A stretch of DNA of 35,170 nt from Canibacter sp052085365 (GTDB taxonomy: Bacteria > Actinomycetota > Actinomycetes > Actinomycetales > Microbacteriaceae): positions 1 through 35,170 of the forward strand of contig JBQDFP010000021.1 of assembly GCA_052085365.1 (NCBI GenBank), given 5' to 3'. Positions 1 through 7,633 of this stretch are shown in pieces. Within the stretch, counting starts at the first letter, position 1; every line of letters starts with the position of its first letter. Under the pieces are notes generated by a model, which searched no databases, had not been told where the DNA came from, and saw nothing but the letters and a program-made list of their open reading frames with translations. A program made the translations under genes and the position numbers.

Positions 1-315
1 GCATCTGGCGCAATCTTTGGCATCCTCGCGGCAACTCTCGTCGTATACCGGCGCCTCAGCATTAACATCACGACGCTTGCCGTTCTGATCGTGATTAACT
101 TCGCGATCGGGTTCCTTCCTGGAGCGGCAATCTCGTGGCAGGCGCACCTCGGCGGCATGATTGTCGGTGCCATTACAGTCGCACTGCTCATGAGCAAGCG
201 AGGAACGCGAAAACGTAACGGGAGGGTCACGATTTTGATCACCGTTGCTATCGTCCTGATTGCGCTGAGTTTTATCTACTTCCTCGTGAGTCCCCTGCAG
301 CTGCTCACGTCCTAG
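1..315 (+). CDS. Rhomboid family intramembrane serine protease, 3' end
   Basis: This is the C-terminal 104 residues of a gene whose start lies left of the window; the frame is open from base 1. It begins ASGAIFG, which fits the rhomboid GxSG motif if the preceding residue is Gly, so the nucleophilic Ser is codon 4-6. The second catalytic residue is the His of WQAHLGG (codon 145-147), with the small-residue helix typical of rhomboid TM6. A last hydrophobic segment precedes the stop. Rhomboids cleave transmembrane substrates inside the bilayer. In many actinobacteria a rhomboid gene sits beside crgA near the origin, so this is probably the core-genome left flank of the island that follows. The substrate cannot be told. 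Confidence 0.88.
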   Translation, partial: ASGAIFGILAATLVVYRRLSINITTLAVLIVINFAIGFLPGAAISWQAHLGGMIVGAITVALLMSKRGTRKRNGRVTILITVAIVLIALSFIYFLVSPLQLLTS

Positions 316-324
316 ACACGCAAG

Positions 325-345
325 TTATACACAGGGTTATCCCCA
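325..345 (+). other. DnaA-box-like 9-mers
   Basis: TTATACACA at 325-333 fits the DnaA-box consensus TTWTNCACA exactly. TTATCCCCA at 337-345 differs from TTATCCACA by one base. They lie on the same strand with starts 12 bp apart, directly after the rhomboid stop. Two boxes are too few for an origin; they could titrate DnaA or be chance. Confidence 0.35.
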
Positions 346-432
346 CTCTGGGGATGAATTACACTCGTGTGATTTCGCTCATTGTTCGACTCGTGTTCAC
401 TCAATAACCCGACGTTCACGAGTAACGATTTT

Positions 433-480
433 CATAGACAACACTGTTCATAGCCAGCACTGCTCATGGCCAGCACTGCT
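433..480 (+). repeat. Three tandem 16-bp repeats
   Basis: Three adjacent copies start at 433, 449 and 465. Copies two (CATAGCCAGCACTGCT) and three (CATGGCCAGCACTGCT) differ at one base; copy one (CATAGACAACACTGTT) is more diverged. They occupy the gap between the convergent rhomboid and aminotransferase genes. Function unknown; possibly a minisatellite or repeated protein-binding site. Confidence 0.7.
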
Positions 481-491
481 CGCATAAACAG

Positions 492-529
492 TTCTGGCCG
501 CGAAGTGAATGACTCACCCGCGGCCAGAA
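492..529 (-). terminator. Perfect hairpin between convergent genes
   Basis: An 11-bp perfect inverted repeat (TTCTGGCCGCG at 492-502, CGCGGCCAGAA at 519-529) encloses a further GTGA/TCAC pairing at 505-508 and 514-517. It lies just past the aminotransferase stop. On the minus strand it is followed by CTGTTTATG, a weak U-tract, so it is a plausible but not ideal intrinsic terminator. It could act in both directions. Confidence 0.6.
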
Positions 530-542
530 TCAATGCACGGAG

Positions 543-1757
543 TTAGCCCGCAAGCATGGTCTTCATTGCGGCACCCAGGCGCGCAACGGCCTCATGAATT
601 TTCTCGGGGGACTCAAGCGAGTACGACAAGCGTAGGTTGTTGGAATCGCTCTGTCCGTCTGCATAAAACGCGCCACCGTCGATGAAGACGACTTTCTCTT
701 TTACGGCTTCATTGAAGAGGGCGTCCACGTCAAGTTCGGTCGGCAGCGTCAACCAGATAAAGAAGCCACCCTGCGGTGTGGTCCAGGTCACACCTTCGGG
801 CATGTGCTTTTCAAGCGCCGCAACCATTGCCGCCGCCCGCTCCCGATAGCGTGCAGTGGCTTGATGCAAGATCGATTCCCAGTCAAACTCGGTCAAATAC
901 GCGGTCGCAAGGTTCTCGCTCAAAATAGATGCGTGGATCGTGGTTGCTTCAGCTTCTAGCTGCAGACGCGCACGCAGCTCAGTCGGTGCGAGCACCCAGC
1001 CGATACGAATACCGGGTGAGAAGATCTTGCTCATCGAACCGAGGTAGATGACGGTGTCGTCGTATGAGCGGATCGCGCGTGGCGTCTCGCCTGAGAATGA
1101 CAGCTGCCCGTACGGGTCGTCTTCTACAACTGCGATACCTGCTTTGTGGCAGATTTCAGCAATGCGTGGCCTGCGAGCTTCTGCCATGGTGATGCCCGAA
1201 GGGTTCCCAAAGTTTGGAATTGTGTAGAGGAACTTGATCGTCTTGCCCTGGGCACGAATCTCTTCAATTCGCTGCTCGAGTGCTTCGGGAATAAGTCCGT
1301 CTTCGTCACAAGCCACATGCTGCACATCGGCTTCGAGACCGCGGAACGTGCCAATCGCACCGACATAGGTGGGGCTTTCGGCGAGGATCACGTCGCCCGG
1401 GTTGCACAGCATGCCGGTAATGAGTTCAATGCCCATTTGTGACCCGGCGGTCACAAGGAGGTTTTCAGGATCAGCAGCGATGCCGCTCTTTTCCATGAGC
1501 GGTACGAGCGCGTTTCGCAGCTGCGGAGTGCCTGCGCCTGCGCCGTACTGGAGTACTTCGGTTCCGCGATCGGTGAGCATGCGCTGAGCAGCCTGACCAA
1601 TTTCAGCCAGTGGCAGCGCCGAAAGGTCGGGGTTGCCGCCTGCCAGAGAGATAATTCCGGGCTCCATCATGACGTCCCACACTGAACGAACAGGTGAGGG
1701 GCGGAATCCGGAAGCTCGGTTTGCATACAGATGTGAAAACAGTGAGTTCTCTGTCAT
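543..1757 (-). CDS. PLP-dependent class I/II aminotransferase (2-aminoadipate/LysN-like)
   Basis: The 404-residue protein is a complete fold-type I aminotransferase. It has NPSG at about 185-188 (cofactor-ring Asn), VEDDPYG near 211-217 (Asp to the pyridine N), the Schiff-base Lys244 in GSMSKIF, Arg251 in GIRIGW, and a C-terminal NLRLSYS carrying the carboxylate-binding Arg. The sequence style matches the LysN / aromatic / 2-aminoadipate aminotransferases related to MocR catalytic domains, but there is no N-terminal HTH. The start is supported by an AGAAAGAG Shine-Dalgarno. It lies 50 bp downstream of the Lrp-type regulator in the same direction, so the two are probably cotranscribed. In context it could transaminate arginine or another guanidino or basic amino acid to the 2-keto acid used by the decarboxylase at 7634; that substrate is inferred. 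Confidence 0.85.
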   Translation of the reverse strand: MTENSLFSHLYANRASGFRPSPVRSVWDVMMEPGIISLAGGNPDLSALPLAEIGQAAQRMLTDRGTEVLQYGAGAGTPQLRNALVPLMEKSGIAADPENLLVTAGSQMGIELITGMLCNPGDVILAESPTYVGAIGTFRGLEADVQHVACDEDGLIPEALEQRIEEIRAQGKTIKFLYTIPNFGNPSGITMAEARRPRIAEICHKAGIAVVEDDPYGQLSFSGETPRAIRSYDDTVIYLGSMSKIFSPGIRIGWVLAPTELRARLQLEAEATTIHASILSENLATAYLTEFDWESILHQATARYRERAAAMVAALEKHMPEGVTWTTPQGGFFIWLTLPTELDVDALFNEAVKEKVVFIDGGAFYADGQSDSNNLRLSYSLESPEKIHEAVARLGAAMKTMLAG

Positions 1758-1807
1758 TTCACTCTTTCTTCAGAGAATGGAAAAAGCCGTATTATCGCCG
1801 AAGCGGA

Positions 1808-2740
1808 TTACCCGCCGGTTCTTGTGTTGTGGGTCCCCACAGCCACAGTGCGCTCGTAGTCTTCTTTGAGCACGGTGAGGTGTGACCAGGTTTCCACGTT
1901 TGTGACCGCTGGCAGTGCGCGAATCTTTTCAAGCGTATTGTGCAGCGAAAGAGTTGAACTTCCTGTTGCGGTCGCAATGAAATCGTAGCGACCAATGGTT
2001 TGTACGCTGAAATCGATCTGGCTCGACTTGAGCAGAAAATCAGTGATTTCGGAATCGTCACCGCGAGCGGTGATACCCACACCCATTGACAGGCGACCGT
2101 TCGAGTCAGTACGCGATTCGACCGCTGAAATACGGATCACGTTTTGACTGATCAGGCGAGATACCCGAGACCGAACCGATGAGGGCGCAAGGCCCGTCTT
2201 TTCAGCCATTTCACGGAAGCTGACGCGCCCGTCTTCTTGGAGCTGGGCAATCAGTGTGAGGTCGGTAGTGTCAATGGTGACATTGTCGCGGTAGTGGGCG
2301 ACAAAGAACCCACGAATCACGTCGGCATAGAGCGTGCTTTCGATGCTCTCAACACCGGGCAGATCTCGCACCTGCTTCAACAATGTCTGCAGTGCGTGCA
2401 TATCAGCGTGACGTGATTCAAACACAAGCGAATGTGTTCCGGTCACCAGTGATACGAACACGGTTTCGGAATACGACGCGAGATGCTGCGCAACCTCGGT
2501 TGCGGTGCCCCGAACTTTCACCATGGAATGCACGAGCACGTTTTGGCCCGCGAAACCGTGATCAAATGCCGCAAATACGCGCACCGCCCCCGAGTCCAGC
2601 AGGGCCTTCAGTCTCACCGACACAGCACCCCGAGGCTCACCAAGGCTTGCAGCAATCTCTTGAATACTGGCGCGCCCATCATTTTTGAGAGCGTCGATAA
2701 TGCCTGCGTCAAGCACTTGATTTCTCGAATCTCGGGACAC
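1808..2740 (-). CDS. Double-length Lrp/AsnC family transcriptional regulator
   Basis: At 310 residues this is about twice the usual Lrp size (about 150). It contains two consecutive HTH plus RAM-like units. The first HTH is around residues 10-55 (IIDALKNDGRASIQEIAASL), with its ligand-binding half to about 150. The second HTH is around 160-205 (LIAQLQEDGRVSFREMAEKT), with its own RAM half to about 300. It starts with GTG at 2740, preceded by GGAG. It is divergent from the transporter series and upstream of the aminotransferase, so it most likely senses an amino acid and controls both directions. Tandem Lrp proteins are known in actinobacteria, but the effector here cannot be read from sequence. 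Confidence 0.85.
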   Translation of the reverse strand: MSRDSRNQVLDAGIIDALKNDGRASIQEIAASLGEPRGAVSVRLKALLDSGAVRVFAAFDHGFAGQNVLVHSMVKVRGTATEVAQHLASYSETVFVSLVTGTHSLVFESRHADMHALQTLLKQVRDLPGVESIESTLYADVIRGFFVAHYRDNVTIDTTDLTLIAQLQEDGRVSFREMAEKTGLAPSSVRSRVSRLISQNVIRISAVESRTDSNGRLSMGVGITARGDDSEITDFLLKSSQIDFSVQTIGRYDFIATATGSSTLSLHNTLEKIRALPAVTNVETWSHLTVLKEDYERTVAVGTHNTRTGG

Positions 2741-3031
2741 GATGCTCCAAATTCATGCTCGGGAACTATTTTTGTCTCTCTGACTGTAACGAATTGAGGT
2801 GAAACTTCAAAGTCAGAATCGCGTCGATTTTACTCTGTGGGCAACGACTTATCGTAATTTTGCAGAGTTTTGTTCAAAAAAGTTCGTTTTTACTTTCTGA
2901 CATGAAATGCATGAAGTGGACGATTTCTTCATCCAGGCGTAGTGTTGCCAAGTATTTTCCTTGCAAGTTGCGAATCTGAATTCCTCTTTGTAGGCCACTC
3001 ATCCATGACAAACGGAGCAAAGGAGCTCAAC
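2741..3031. promoter_or_regulatory. Divergent regulatory region between Lrp gene and transporter
   Basis: This AT-rich gap of about 290 bp separates the two divergent transcription units. TCTGACT at 2779-2785 and AGTCAGA at 2811-2817 form a perfect 7-bp inverted repeat with a 25-bp spacer. TCTGAC recurs near 2896 in CTTTCTGACATG. These are candidate sites for the Lrp-type regulator, but their spacing is unlike a classical 15-bp Lrp box. I could not assign a confident -35/-10 pair for either direction. Confidence 0.4.
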
Positions 3032-4369
3032 TTGGCCCAATCAGCAGTGAATAAGCGAGCGGTACGTGCCGGTATCGCGGGTTTTGTCGGAACGACCATC
3101 CAGTATTACGACTTCTATGTCTATATGACCGCAGCCGCAATTGTGTTCCCTGCGATCTTCTTCCCGCAGACTGATCACTGGATTGGTTCTATTGCTGCTC
3201 TTTCAGCCAACGCGATCGCGTTCTTCGTTCGTCCGCTCGGCGGAATTATCTTCGGGCACATCGGTGACCGGTTCGGTCGAAAGCCGGCGTTGGTATTCAC
3301 CCTCGTCATGATGGGCGCGGCAACGGTTTTGGTCGGTGTCCTCCCCGAATACAGTGTGATCGGGATCGCTGCGCCAATTCTGCTCATCGTTTTGCGTATT
3401 CTTCAGGGTCTTGCTGTGGGCGGTGAGTGGGGCGGTGCCGCGCTTATGGCAGTCGAGCAAGCACCCGAAGGTAAGAAAATGTTCTACGGCGGCTTTACTC
3501 AGCTGGGGAACCCGGCTGGCGCACTGCTGTCATCGGGCGCGTTTTGGGCGCTCGCCGCACTCGGTGATGACGCGCTCATGAGTTGGGGCTGGCGTATTCC
3601 GTTCGTCGCGAGCATTGTGTTGATCGCGGTGGGCTTTATTGTGCGCTCGAAAGTGGAAGAGTCACAGGTATTCGAAGAAAAAGTTGAGGGCCGCGAACAA
3701 TCTGCCCCGCTAGCGTTTGCCGTGAAAAACAACTTGGGTGCTATCTTGCTCGGTGTTGGCATCGTTGCTATCCCAACCGGTGGTTACTACTTGTCGACGA
3801 CGTTCATTCAGAACTACGCGACCAGCCCAGAAATCGGTATTCCCGCAGAAGTCATTCTCGGGGCAATGACCGTGGCGTCCTTCCTTGAGTTTGTAGTCAC
3901 CCTGCCGTTGGCATGGCTCGCCGATAAATGGGGCGGCAAGAAGATGATGTATCTCGGCATGTTCACCGCAGTCTTTGCGGTCGTACCGCTCATTCTGGTG
4001 CTCCAGGGCGGACAGGTGGCGCTGATCTACATTCTGATTGCAGCTAGCCGCGTCGCGCTGAGCGGCACTTGGGCACCGCTCGCCTCGCTTATGTCGCAGA
4101 TGTTCCGTCCACAGTCGCGCTACACCTCAGTGTCGCTTGCTTCAACAGTTGGTGACGCTATCTGGGGTGGCCTGGTCCCGATTGCTGGTCCCGCTTTGAT
4201 CGCTCTGACTGGCAGCGTGTGGTCAGTGGTTGCGCTCTACGTTGGCCTCACGCTGTGTGCTTGGATCTGCACCAGGCTCGCACCCCAGTACTCTGATGCC
4301 GCACCCGTGACGAGCTCGTTCACTCCGCGTCTTGACACCACATCTGTCGAGACCGGGTCGCGTGACTAG
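3032..4369 (+). CDS. MHS-type MFS transporter (metabolite:H+ symporter), copy 1
   Basis: This inner-membrane transporter has the hallmarks of the MHS branch of the major facilitator superfamily: VGTTIQYYDFYVY at the start of TM1, FVRPLGGIIFGHIGDR (loop 2-3 motif), GLAVGGEWGGAALM, and about 12 hydrophobic segments. I chose the TTG at 3032, giving 445 residues, because AAAGGAG lies 7 bp upstream and the paralogue has the same arrangement. An ATG at 3004 is an in-frame alternative. MHS carriers import carboxylates, betaines, amino acids or aromatic acids with protons. Position at the head of the catabolic series, divergent from the Lrp regulator, suggests it imports the pathway substrate. It is clearly paralogous to the next gene. 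Confidence 0.88.
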   Translation: MAQSAVNKRAVRAGIAGFVGTTIQYYDFYVYMTAAAIVFPAIFFPQTDHWIGSIAALSANAIAFFVRPLGGIIFGHIGDRFGRKPALVFTLVMMGAATVLVGVLPEYSVIGIAAPILLIVLRILQGLAVGGEWGGAALMAVEQAPEGKKMFYGGFTQLGNPAGALLSSGAFWALAALGDDALMSWGWRIPFVASIVLIAVGFIVRSKVEESQVFEEKVEGREQSAPLAFAVKNNLGAILLGVGIVAIPTGGYYLSTTFIQNYATSPEIGIPAEVILGAMTVASFLEFVVTLPLAWLADKWGGKKMMYLGMFTAVFAVVPLILVLQGGQVALIYILIAASRVALSGTWAPLASLMSQMFRPQSRYTSVSLASTVGDAIWGGLVPIAGPALIALTGSVWSVVALYVGLTLCAWICTRLAPQYSDAAPVTSSFTPRLDTTSVETGSRD

Positions 4370-4525
4370 CTCGAGAACAAGCGTTGCGAGCGTGAATACA
4401 ATTCTCCGAAGCAACTGATCCACAAAAAAATGGCGAAACGACAACAATGCCCACGAAATGTCGATTAATTACCCGGTAAAGCGTGTAAACGAGCGATATT
4501 TGCTGGGAAGAGTGAACGGATAGTA

Positions 4526-4555
4526 TTCGACGAAAGTCTGATTACGACGTAGACT
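4526..4555 (+). promoter_or_regulatory. Candidate promoter before the second transporter
   Basis: TTCGAC (4526-4531) and TAGACT (4550-4555) are 18 bp apart and resemble a sigma70-type -35/-10 pair, placing the start of transcription near 4562. A small inverted repeat AGTCT/AGACT (4535-4539 and 4551-4555) overlaps the -10. The 222-bp gap upstream of the second transporter is consistent with its own promoter. Confidence 0.4.
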
Positions 4556-4591
4556 GCGCTAAATAGCATGAGAAGCAAAGGAGCGCACAAC

Positions 4592-5947
4592 TTGACACAC
4601 GCCCCGGGCACTGCCCAAAGCGGAAACGCGAGAAAGGCGGGAGCAGCGGCATTCGTCGGCACCACGATCGAGTGGTACGACTTCTATGCCTACGCAACAG
4701 CAGCAGCTGTTGTCTTTCCTCACGTTTTCTTCCCGGAAGATGATCCGGTACTCGCAAACATGGCTTCACTCGGTCTGTTCGCGGCTGCCTTCCTCGTCCG
4801 TCCCTTCGGTGGCGTGGTGTTTGGTGCAATCGGTGACCGCATCGGTCGACGTCCAACCCTGATTATGACCCTCTCACTGGTGGGCATTGCGACGGCGCTA
4901 GTTGGTGTTATGCCCAGCTATGACTCGTGGGGTATCGCAGCCCCGATTCTGCTGCTCATATTGCGTGCGTGCCAGGGTCTTGCTGTTGGCGGTGAATGGG
5001 GTGGCGCAGCGCTTCTGTCAGTTGAATCCGCCCCCGAAGGCAAGAAGTTTTTCTACGGTGGCTTCACCCAGTTGGGAAATCCGGCCGGTGCAATGCTCGC
5101 AACGGGTGTCTTTGCGCTCGTATCAGTGCCCGATGAGAACGGTGTTACCTCTTTCTTGCTTGATTGGGGCTGGCGTATCCCGTTCTGGTTGAGCGTGCCA
5201 CTCGTGATTGCTGGACTGATTGTGCGTTTGCGTGCAGAAGAGTCACCGGTCTTCGAAGAAAAAGTTGCCGGTCGTCAGCAGTCCAACGCGTTCGTGTTTG
5301 CAGTCAAGAACAACTGGCTCCCGATTCTGCTCGGCGCTGGCATGATGACCATCGCTTCAGGCGGATACTCACTCGCGACCACCTGGGTGCAGAACTATGG
5401 TGCATCCACAGGAGTGAGCGCAACCCACTTGCTGTGGGCGATGACGATCGCATCCTTCTTGGAACTCATAGTCACCCTCCCGCTTGCGTGGCTCAGTGAC
5501 AAGGTAACGGGTAAGAAGATCATGTACTTTGGCCTGGCCACATCATCGATTGTGTTCATTCCCCTCGTGCTGCTGCTCGACAATAAGTTCCTGATCTTTA
5601 TTTATATTCTCGTGAGCGTCGTTCGCCTGGCGATGTCGGCAACCTACTCACCTCTGGCCGGGATCATCGCACAGATGTTCCGCCCACAATCGCGATACAC
5701 CTCGGTATCGCTGTCCTACGGACTTGGCGCTGCCGTGTGGGGTGGCCTCACCCCACTCATGGCGACCGCCCTGATTAACCTGACTGGTTCACCCCTGTCA
5801 GTCGTCTTTTTCTACATTGTCCTCGCTGCGATCGCATGGGTTTCGACCTACTTTGCCCCGCAGCACTCTGATGCGGCACCTGTGACCCAATCCTTCACAC
5901 CGCGCATGGACACCACCTTGCTAACTACTGAGGAGAAGTCAGATTGA
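4592..5947 (+). CDS. MHS-type MFS transporter (metabolite:H+ symporter), copy 2
   Basis: This 451-residue paralogue of the preceding gene shares the same motifs (VGTTIEWYDFYAY, FLVRPFGGVVFGAIGDR, GLAVGGEWGGAALL). It also shares the otherwise unusual cytoplasmic C-terminus, SDAAPVTxSFTPRxDTT. The TTG start at 4592 is preceded by AAAGGAG exactly as in copy 1; ATG 4568 is an in-frame alternative. Its stop overlaps the TTG start of the amidohydrolase (TTGA), so those two are translationally coupled and the transported compound may be the amidohydrolase substrate. Tandem duplication followed by divergence could give two substrates or affinities. The substrate is not identifiable from sequence. Confidence 0.88.
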   Translation: MTHAPGTAQSGNARKAGAAAFVGTTIEWYDFYAYATAAAVVFPHVFFPEDDPVLANMASLGLFAAAFLVRPFGGVVFGAIGDRIGRRPTLIMTLSLVGIATALVGVMPSYDSWGIAAPILLLILRACQGLAVGGEWGGAALLSVESAPEGKKFFYGGFTQLGNPAGAMLATGVFALVSVPDENGVTSFLLDWGWRIPFWLSVPLVIAGLIVRLRAEESPVFEEKVAGRQQSNAFVFAVKNNWLPILLGAGMMTIASGGYSLATTWVQNYGASTGVSATHLLWAMTIASFLELIVTLPLAWLSDKVTGKKIMYFGLATSSIVFIPLVLLLDNKFLIFIYILVSVVRLAMSATYSPLAGIIAQMFRPQSRYTSVSLSYGLGAAVWGGLTPLMATALINLTGSPLSVVFFYIVLAAIAWVSTYFAPQHSDAAPVTQSFTPRMDTTLLTTEEKSD

Positions 5948-7611
5948 GAAAACTCGCTACCTACGACGCCCGTGATTCACAATCAATAATCGTCACGGCG
6001 AACATACTCACCGTGAATGATCAGCAGCCCAATGCTGAAGCCATGTGGATCAAAAACGGCGATGTCCAAGCAATTGGCTCGCTCGCAGAAGTTGAAGCTG
6101 CCGCCAAAGCGGCGAACGAAGATGTTCGCCATGAAGACTATGGCGACAAAACGATTGTGCCCGGCTTTATTGACGCGCACGCTCACCCGCTTATGTACGG
6201 GCAGATGCTGACCTGGGTGGATATTTCACCTGAAAAGGCCGGATCGATTCCCGAAATTATTGAACTGATGCGTGAGGGCGCAAAGAAGTTGCCCGCAGGC
6301 GTCCCGTTGCGAGGCTATGGCTACGAACAGCGCAACCTGGTTGAGATGCGTCACCCAACGAAAGAAGAACTCGACGAAGTCGCAACCGACCGTGAGGTGT
6401 ACATCATGAATGCCTCCGGTCACGGAGGCGTCGTCAACAGCTACACTTTCGAACTTCGCGGAGTGACGAAAGATACTCCCAACCCCGAGGGCGGCGAGTT
6501 CTTCCGTGACGAGAACGGTGAGCTGACCGGTGAACTTTCCGACGCTGCGTGCAACGTACTCACCGGCCTCCACGGTGTGAAGATCGGCCACCACGGACCG
6601 AACTTCCATCTCGGTGACGAGCCGGCAGAGCACCGTCGACAGATGCGCCTCGTACAAGAAGAATTCTTGAAGGGTGGCGTCACATCAATTGGCGACGCGC
6701 AGGTATCCAAGCGTGAATTCGCCGCATACCTCGACTTTGCTGATCATGACGAGCTCAAAATGCGTGTATCGATGTACTTCTTGTCACACCTGCTTGATCA
6801 GGTGATCGAGCTCGGACTGACCGGTCCATTTGGTAACGCATTCCTGTCGGCAACCGGCATCAAACTGTATGCCGACGGCACACTGGGTGGCTGGACCGCA
6901 TACTTCCCTGATGGGTACGTTGGTGACCCGTGCCGCACCGGCCAGCTCTACCATGAGCCGCGCGAATACACTGAGCTCGTGCACAAAGCGCACATGAACG
7001 GTATACAGACCGCGACCCACGCACAGTCACCAATCGCAATCAAGATGGTGGTTGACGCAATTGAGAAGGCGCTCGAAGACCGTCCCGATTCTGACGCACG
7101 TCACCGTATCGAACACTGTGGCCTGCCGACTGAAGAAGATATTGCGCGCATGGCGAAGCTCGGTATTCGTCCCGTGAACCAGACCCAGCACTACTACAAC
7201 TGGGGCGAAGGTGTTGAGCAGGCAATCGGCACCCCGGGTGAACGATTCAACCCGCTCGGTGAATTTGAAGCAGCCGGCGTTGCTATGACGATCTCGTCAG
7301 ATGCGCCCGTAGCTGAGCCGCGCCCGCTCGAGGCGATCCAGACCGCTGTTACTCGTGTGACCCGCCGCGGCCACAAGCTCGGTCCTGATGCGCTCCGCAT
7401 TAGCCCTGAAGCGGCGCTTCGTGCACACACGCTCGAGGGCGCAATCTCAATCGGTCGCGAGAACGAAATCGGGTCACTCGAAGCAGGCAAACGTGCTGAC
7501 TTCGTCGTGCTCGACGAGAACCCATTGTCCACCGCAGCAGAAGATATCACGCAGATCCCCGTTCGTGAAACGTGGGTTGACGGTTCAGCCGTATGGCGCG
7601 CAGACGATTAA
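5944..7611 (+). CDS. YtcJ-like metal-dependent amidohydrolase
   Basis: The 555-residue protein is a cyclic-amidohydrolase-superfamily TIM-barrel enzyme of the amidohydro_3 / YtcJ type, which includes N-substituted formamide deformylase. It has the N-terminal metal site HAH (79 and 81, in FIDAHAHPLMYG), a conserved Lys in GIKLYADGTLGG, the His residues of TATHAQSP and RIEHCG, and the catalytic Asp of ISSDAPVAEP. The C-terminal sandwich contains GSLEAGKRADFVVLDENP. The start is TTG at 5944, supported by GAGGAGAAG and overlapping the transporter stop. It lacks a signal peptide, so it acts in the cytoplasm. It probably cleaves an amide or formamide from an imported compound before the later steps. 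Confidence 0.85.
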   Translation: MRKLATYDARDSQSIIVTANILTVNDQQPNAEAMWIKNGDVQAIGSLAEVEAAAKAANEDVRHEDYGDKTIVPGFIDAHAHPLMYGQMLTWVDISPEKAGSIPEIIELMREGAKKLPAGVPLRGYGYEQRNLVEMRHPTKEELDEVATDREVYIMNASGHGGVVNSYTFELRGVTKDTPNPEGGEFFRDENGELTGELSDAACNVLTGLHGVKIGHHGPNFHLGDEPAEHRRQMRLVQEEFLKGGVTSIGDAQVSKREFAAYLDFADHDELKMRVSMYFLSHLLDQVIELGLTGPFGNAFLSATGIKLYADGTLGGWTAYFPDGYVGDPCRTGQLYHEPREYTELVHKAHMNGIQTATHAQSPIAIKMVVDAIEKALEDRPDSDARHRIEHCGLPTEEDIARMAKLGIRPVNQTQHYYNWGEGVEQAIGTPGERFNPLGEFEAAGVAMTISSDAPVAEPRPLEAIQTAVTRVTRRGHKLGPDALRISPEAALRAHTLEGAISIGRENEIGSLEAGKRADFVVLDENPLSTAAEDITQIPVRETWVDGSAVWRADD

Positions 7612-7633
7612 TTCGATCAGGAGACGAACCGCT

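Noticed and set aside
325..345. oriC
   Set aside because: Only two DnaA-like boxes, no AT-rich unwinding region, and dnaA and dnaN are absent; the origin is probably outside the window.
433..480. CRISPR array
   Set aside because: The 16-bp units are directly adjacent with no spacers and there are no cas genes.
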